Program-made: the position numbers and the translations under genes
Notes under the pieces: generated by a model
Told to the model about the DNA's origin: nothing
The model's database searches: none
What the model saw: the letters and a program-made list of their open reading frames with translations, nothing else
Source: JAVWMQ01 sp036646055
GTDB lineage: Bacteria; Bacillota; Clostridia; Peptostreptococcales; Anaerovoracaceae
DNA: 64,000 nt
Assembly (NCBI GenBank): GCA_036646055.1
Contig: JAVXMY010000004.1
Coordinates: 62,001 to 126,000 of the forward strand
Direction: 5' to 3'
Shown: in pieces, positions 62,179-64,000 of the stretch
Layout: each line of letters begins with the position of its first letter
How positions within the stretch are numbered: the stretch's first letter is position 1

Positions 62179-62850
62179 TTATTTTTCTACAGACCAATCA
62201 ATTCCATGACCATATTTTTTAACTAAAAACTCATTAGTCTGGCTAAATACTTTGCTGCCAAAAAAACCTCTATATGCAGAAAGTGGACTTGGATGAACTC
62301 CTTCCAATACTAGATGGCCCTCATTGGTAATAAATTTCTTTTTAGCTCTGGCATTGTTGCCCCAAAGAATGAATACAACAGGGTCTTTTTTTTCGTTAAT
62401 TTTTTTAATAATATTATCTGTGAAAATTTCCCAGCCTTTGCCTTTGTGAGAATTAGCCTGTCCTTCTCTTACTGTTAAAACAGCATTCAACAGTAAAACC
62501 CCTTGATTGGCCCAGGATTCAAGGCAGCCATGGGCTGGAATCACAAATCCTGTGTCCCTTGCAAGTTCTTTGTATATGTTTTTTAGTGATGGTGGCACTG
62601 CCACCCCCTTTTTCACAGAAAAAGCCAGCCCATGGGCCTGCCCTTCTTGGTGGTAAGGGTCTTGTCCTAAAATTACAACTTTTACCTTATCATATGGTGT
62701 GAATTTAAATCCATTAAAAATATCATACTTATCTGGATAAATAGTATGATTTTCGTACTCGTAATTTATAAATTCCATTAAATTTTTGAAATATTCTTTT
62801 TTAAATTCAGATTCTAAAACCTGATCCCAATTGTTATTTATTTTAATCAT
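62179..62850 (-). CDS. ung: Uracil-DNA glycosylase
   Basis: 223 aa from ATG 62850, giving the family start MIKINNNWDQVL. Removes uracil from DNA. Catalytic water-activating Asp in VVILGQDPYHQEGQAHGLAF, LLLNAVLTVR, and the HPSPLSAYRGF motif with the catalytic His. A longer frame to 62877 would place TATAAT inside the coding sequence. No Shine-Dalgarno sequence; TATAAT ends 6 nt before the ATG. Divergent from the DUF6873 gene. Confidence 0.96.
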   Translation of the reverse strand: MIKINNNWDQVLESEFKKEYFKNLMEFINYEYENHTIYPDKYDIFNGFKFTPYDKVKVVILGQDPYHQEGQAHGLAFSVKKGVAVPPSLKNIYKELARDTGFVIPAHGCLESWANQGVLLLNAVLTVREGQANSHKGKGWEIFTDNIIKKINEKKDPVVFILWGNNARAKKKFITNEGHLVLEGVHPSPLSAYRGFFGSKVFSQTNEFLVKKYGHGIDWSVEK

Positions 62851-62856
62851 AAAAAT

Positions 62857-62885
62857 ATTATACATTACAAATTCCATTTTTTCTA
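62857..62885 (-). promoter_or_regulatory. Promoter abutting ung
   Basis: Minus strand TATAAT (62857-62862), 6 nt (ATTTTT) before the ATG; the -35 position holds TAGAAA (62880-62885), weak. Confidence 0.6.
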
Positions 62886-62892
62886 TTATAAT
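62864..62892 (+). promoter_or_regulatory. Candidate promoter of the DUF6873-type gene
   Basis: ATTACA (62864-62869), 17-bp spacer, TATAAT (62887-62892), overlapping the ung promoter on the other strand. Confidence 0.5.
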
Positions 62893-62914
62893 ATTTACAG
62901 AAAGGTAGAAAATT

Positions 62915-63583
62915 ATGAAAGCATTTATTAGTAATTTAGCACATAAGGAGTTACAGGATTATCTTACCGAAACTGCTCATTGCACTTTGTCAATATTATC
63001 TTCAGATAATCGTGTCTATAGTCAGGTTTCAACTCATCCTGATATATTTATGTGCAAGTTAGGTGTAGATATTGATTCACCAATTCACTTTGGTAACAAA
63101 GATCTTTTAGGTTTTTACTATCCAGCAAATATTAGATATAATGGGTGTTCAACTGGCAAGTTTTTTATTCATAATTTAAAGTATACTGACAGTTCCCTTC
63201 TTAATAAGGCTAAATCAATGGGTCAAATTTTGGTGGACATAAAACAGGGTTATGCAAAATGCAATATCCTTCCAGTTGATCAATCAAGTATAATAACTTC
63301 TGATGTTGGTATTGCATCTGCAATTAAAGAGTTTAACAAATCTGAAGATCAAATTGATGTACTATTAATTGAGTCTGGCCACATTAAGTTACAAGGCTTT
63401 GATTACGGATTTATTGGAGGAGCCTCTGGAGTTCTCGGAAAAACTGTCATATTTAACGGCAACCTGGCAGCTCATCCCGATTATGAAAAAATCAAAGCCT
63501 TCATTTCATCTAAGGGCAAAGACCTAATCTATTTTCAAAACTATCAACTTGAAGATATAGGCTCAATAATTTTTGAAGATTAA
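62915..63583 (+). CDS. DUF6873-type protein of the guanidino-modifying-enzyme fold
   Basis: 222 aa. The sequence shows ISNLAHKELQDYL, VSTHPDIFMCKLG, a Lys/Gly/Tyr-rich QGYAKCNILPVD and FIGGASGVLGKTVIFNGNLAAHPDY, which recalls the DUF6873 family thought to share the fold of arginine deiminase-like enzymes. The HPDI and GxSG-like stretches may contribute an active site, but no reaction is known. GAAAGG precedes the ATG. It has its own promoter and a strong terminator. Confidence 0.7.
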   Translation: MKAFISNLAHKELQDYLTETAHCTLSILSSDNRVYSQVSTHPDIFMCKLGVDIDSPIHFGNKDLLGFYYPANIRYNGCSTGKFFIHNLKYTDSSLLNKAKSMGQILVDIKQGYAKCNILPVDQSSIITSDVGIASAIKEFNKSEDQIDVLLIESGHIKLQGFDYGFIGGASGVLGKTVIFNGNLAAHPDYEKIKAFISSKGKDLIYFQNYQLEDIGSIIFED

Positions 63584-63614
63584 ATATATGAATTTAATGT
63601 TTACTATAAAAATC

Positions 63615-63655
63615 AAAGTGGGGTTACATCTCAAAAGAGAAATAACCCCACTTTA
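63615..63655. terminator. Terminator between the DUF6873-type gene and the PFL gene
   Basis: AAAGTGGGGTTA / TAACCCCACTTT, 12-bp G+C-rich stem; serves the plus gene and possibly the convergent minus gene. Confidence 0.88.
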
Positions 63656-63686
63656 TTTTAAATATTTATAATTACAAATTCAAATA

Positions 63687-64000
63687 CTAGTTCTTCAAAC
63701 TCTGAATAGGAGCAGGAATTCTACCGCCTCTATTAATCATCTTAGCTGGAGACTTAGTAGAAACCTTCATTACAGGCCCATTACCAAGTAAACCACCAAA
63801 ATCTAACTCTTCGCCTTCTGGAACGTCAATGGCTGGAATAACTCTAACAGCAGTAGTTTTACTATTGATCATACCAATAGCAGCTTCATCAGCAATAATA
63901 GCTGAAATAACTTCAGCTGGAGTTTCTCCAGGAATAACAATCATATCAAGACCAACAGAACAAACTGCTGTCATAGCCTCAAGCTTCTCAATTGTAAGAG
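63687..64000 (-). CDS. PFL-family protein (DUF711/UPF0210), C-terminal part; N-terminus beyond window edge
   Basis: The minus-strand frame stays open from the stop at 63687 to the window edge (about 104 codons): LTIEKLEAMTAVCSVGLDMIVIPG (split as LTIEKLEA, then MTAVCSVGLDM, IVIPGET), AAIGMINSKTTAVRVIPA and the C-terminus RGGRIPAPIQSLKN, a hallmark of the UPF0210 family of pyruvate formate-lyase-related (but radical-glycine-free) proteins. The partner ACT-domain protein is usually just upstream, outside the window. Function is not known. Confidence 0.92.
   Translation of the reverse strand, partial: LTIEKLEAMTAVCSVGLDMIVIPGETPAEVISAIIADEAAIGMINSKTTAVRVIPAIDVPEGEELDFGGLLGNGPVMKVSTKSPAKMINRGGRIPAPIQSLKN

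Noticed and set aside
1..64000. tRNA, rRNA, CRISPR or insertion-sequence features
   Set aside because: None recognised on reading both strands; no cloverleaf-like or repeat-spacer pattern was seen.

Overview
The window is A+T-rich bacterial chromosome, densely packed with about 50 protein genes. No rRNA, tRNA, CRISPR array or insertion sequence was recognised. The gene set points to an anaerobic Clostridia-class Firmicute that probably ferments amino acids: CIRCE-controlled hrcA-grpE-dnaK-dnaJ, a SCIFF peptide with its radical-SAM maturase, HemW, a YfcC-type carrier, NhaC, and a sigma-54 activator whose sensor half resembles the lysine-fermentation enzyme L-erythro-3,5-diaminohexanoate dehydrogenase. 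The species cannot be named from the sequence alone.

Layout. 1-5964 (minus): TVP38-like membrane protein (cut by the edge), methionine gamma-lyase-family enzyme, Xer-type recombinase, miaA and mutL. 6070-16281 (minus): one long run reading Asp23 protein, nusB, M22/TsaD-like paralog, xseA, xseB, ispA-type synthase, dxs, tlyA, aminotransferase, mutS, closed by a terminator. 16340-21089 (minus): heat-shock operon under a perfect CIRCE. 21169-23863: sigma-54 regulator divergent from a small PNPOx-fold protein. 23900-31271 (minus): lepA, two crcB genes, secreted papain-like protease, hemW, glpK; rpsT diverges from lepA. 31894-45085: glycosidase-like lipoprotein-free secreted protein, acyl-CoA synthetase, deoD, SulP with a Usp protein, YfcC carrier, DUF445, polysaccharide deacetylase, the SCIFF maturase and peptide, and divergent dinB. 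45085-58675 (minus): typA, mscS, Cys-rich protein, pyc, dnaE, DEAD-box helicase, ClC and pfkA with almost no spacing. 58802-64000: amidase, methyltransferase, NhaC, ung, DUF6873-type protein and the C-terminal part of a DUF711/PFL protein.

How the genes fit together. Most are housekeeping (mismatch repair, isoprenoid DOXP steps, chaperones, translation GTPases, glycolysis/anaplerosis). Two loci stand out. The SCIFF precursor has lost the Cys and Thr that, in the characterised homolog, form the thioether, and has gained a new C-terminal Cys, while its maturase looks intact. The sigma-54 activator carries a dehydrogenase-derived domain in the sensor position and has a 20-bp dyad plus a 19-bp motif upstream of its promoter; the same 19-bp motif (one mismatch) lies upstream of the Usp-SulP promoter. 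Three genes (Asp23 protein, dinB, ung) have a TATAAT box ending exactly 6 nt before the ATG and no Shine-Dalgarno sequence, which suggests leaderless mRNAs.

Several start codons were moved from the longest ORF to a start with a clear ribosome-binding site (mutL, hrcA, sigma-54 regulator, hemW, protease, lepA, rpsT, DUF445, SCIFF maturase, ClC, dnaE, NhaC, ung). All intergenic stretches are under 300 bp once the SCIFF peptide gene is counted.
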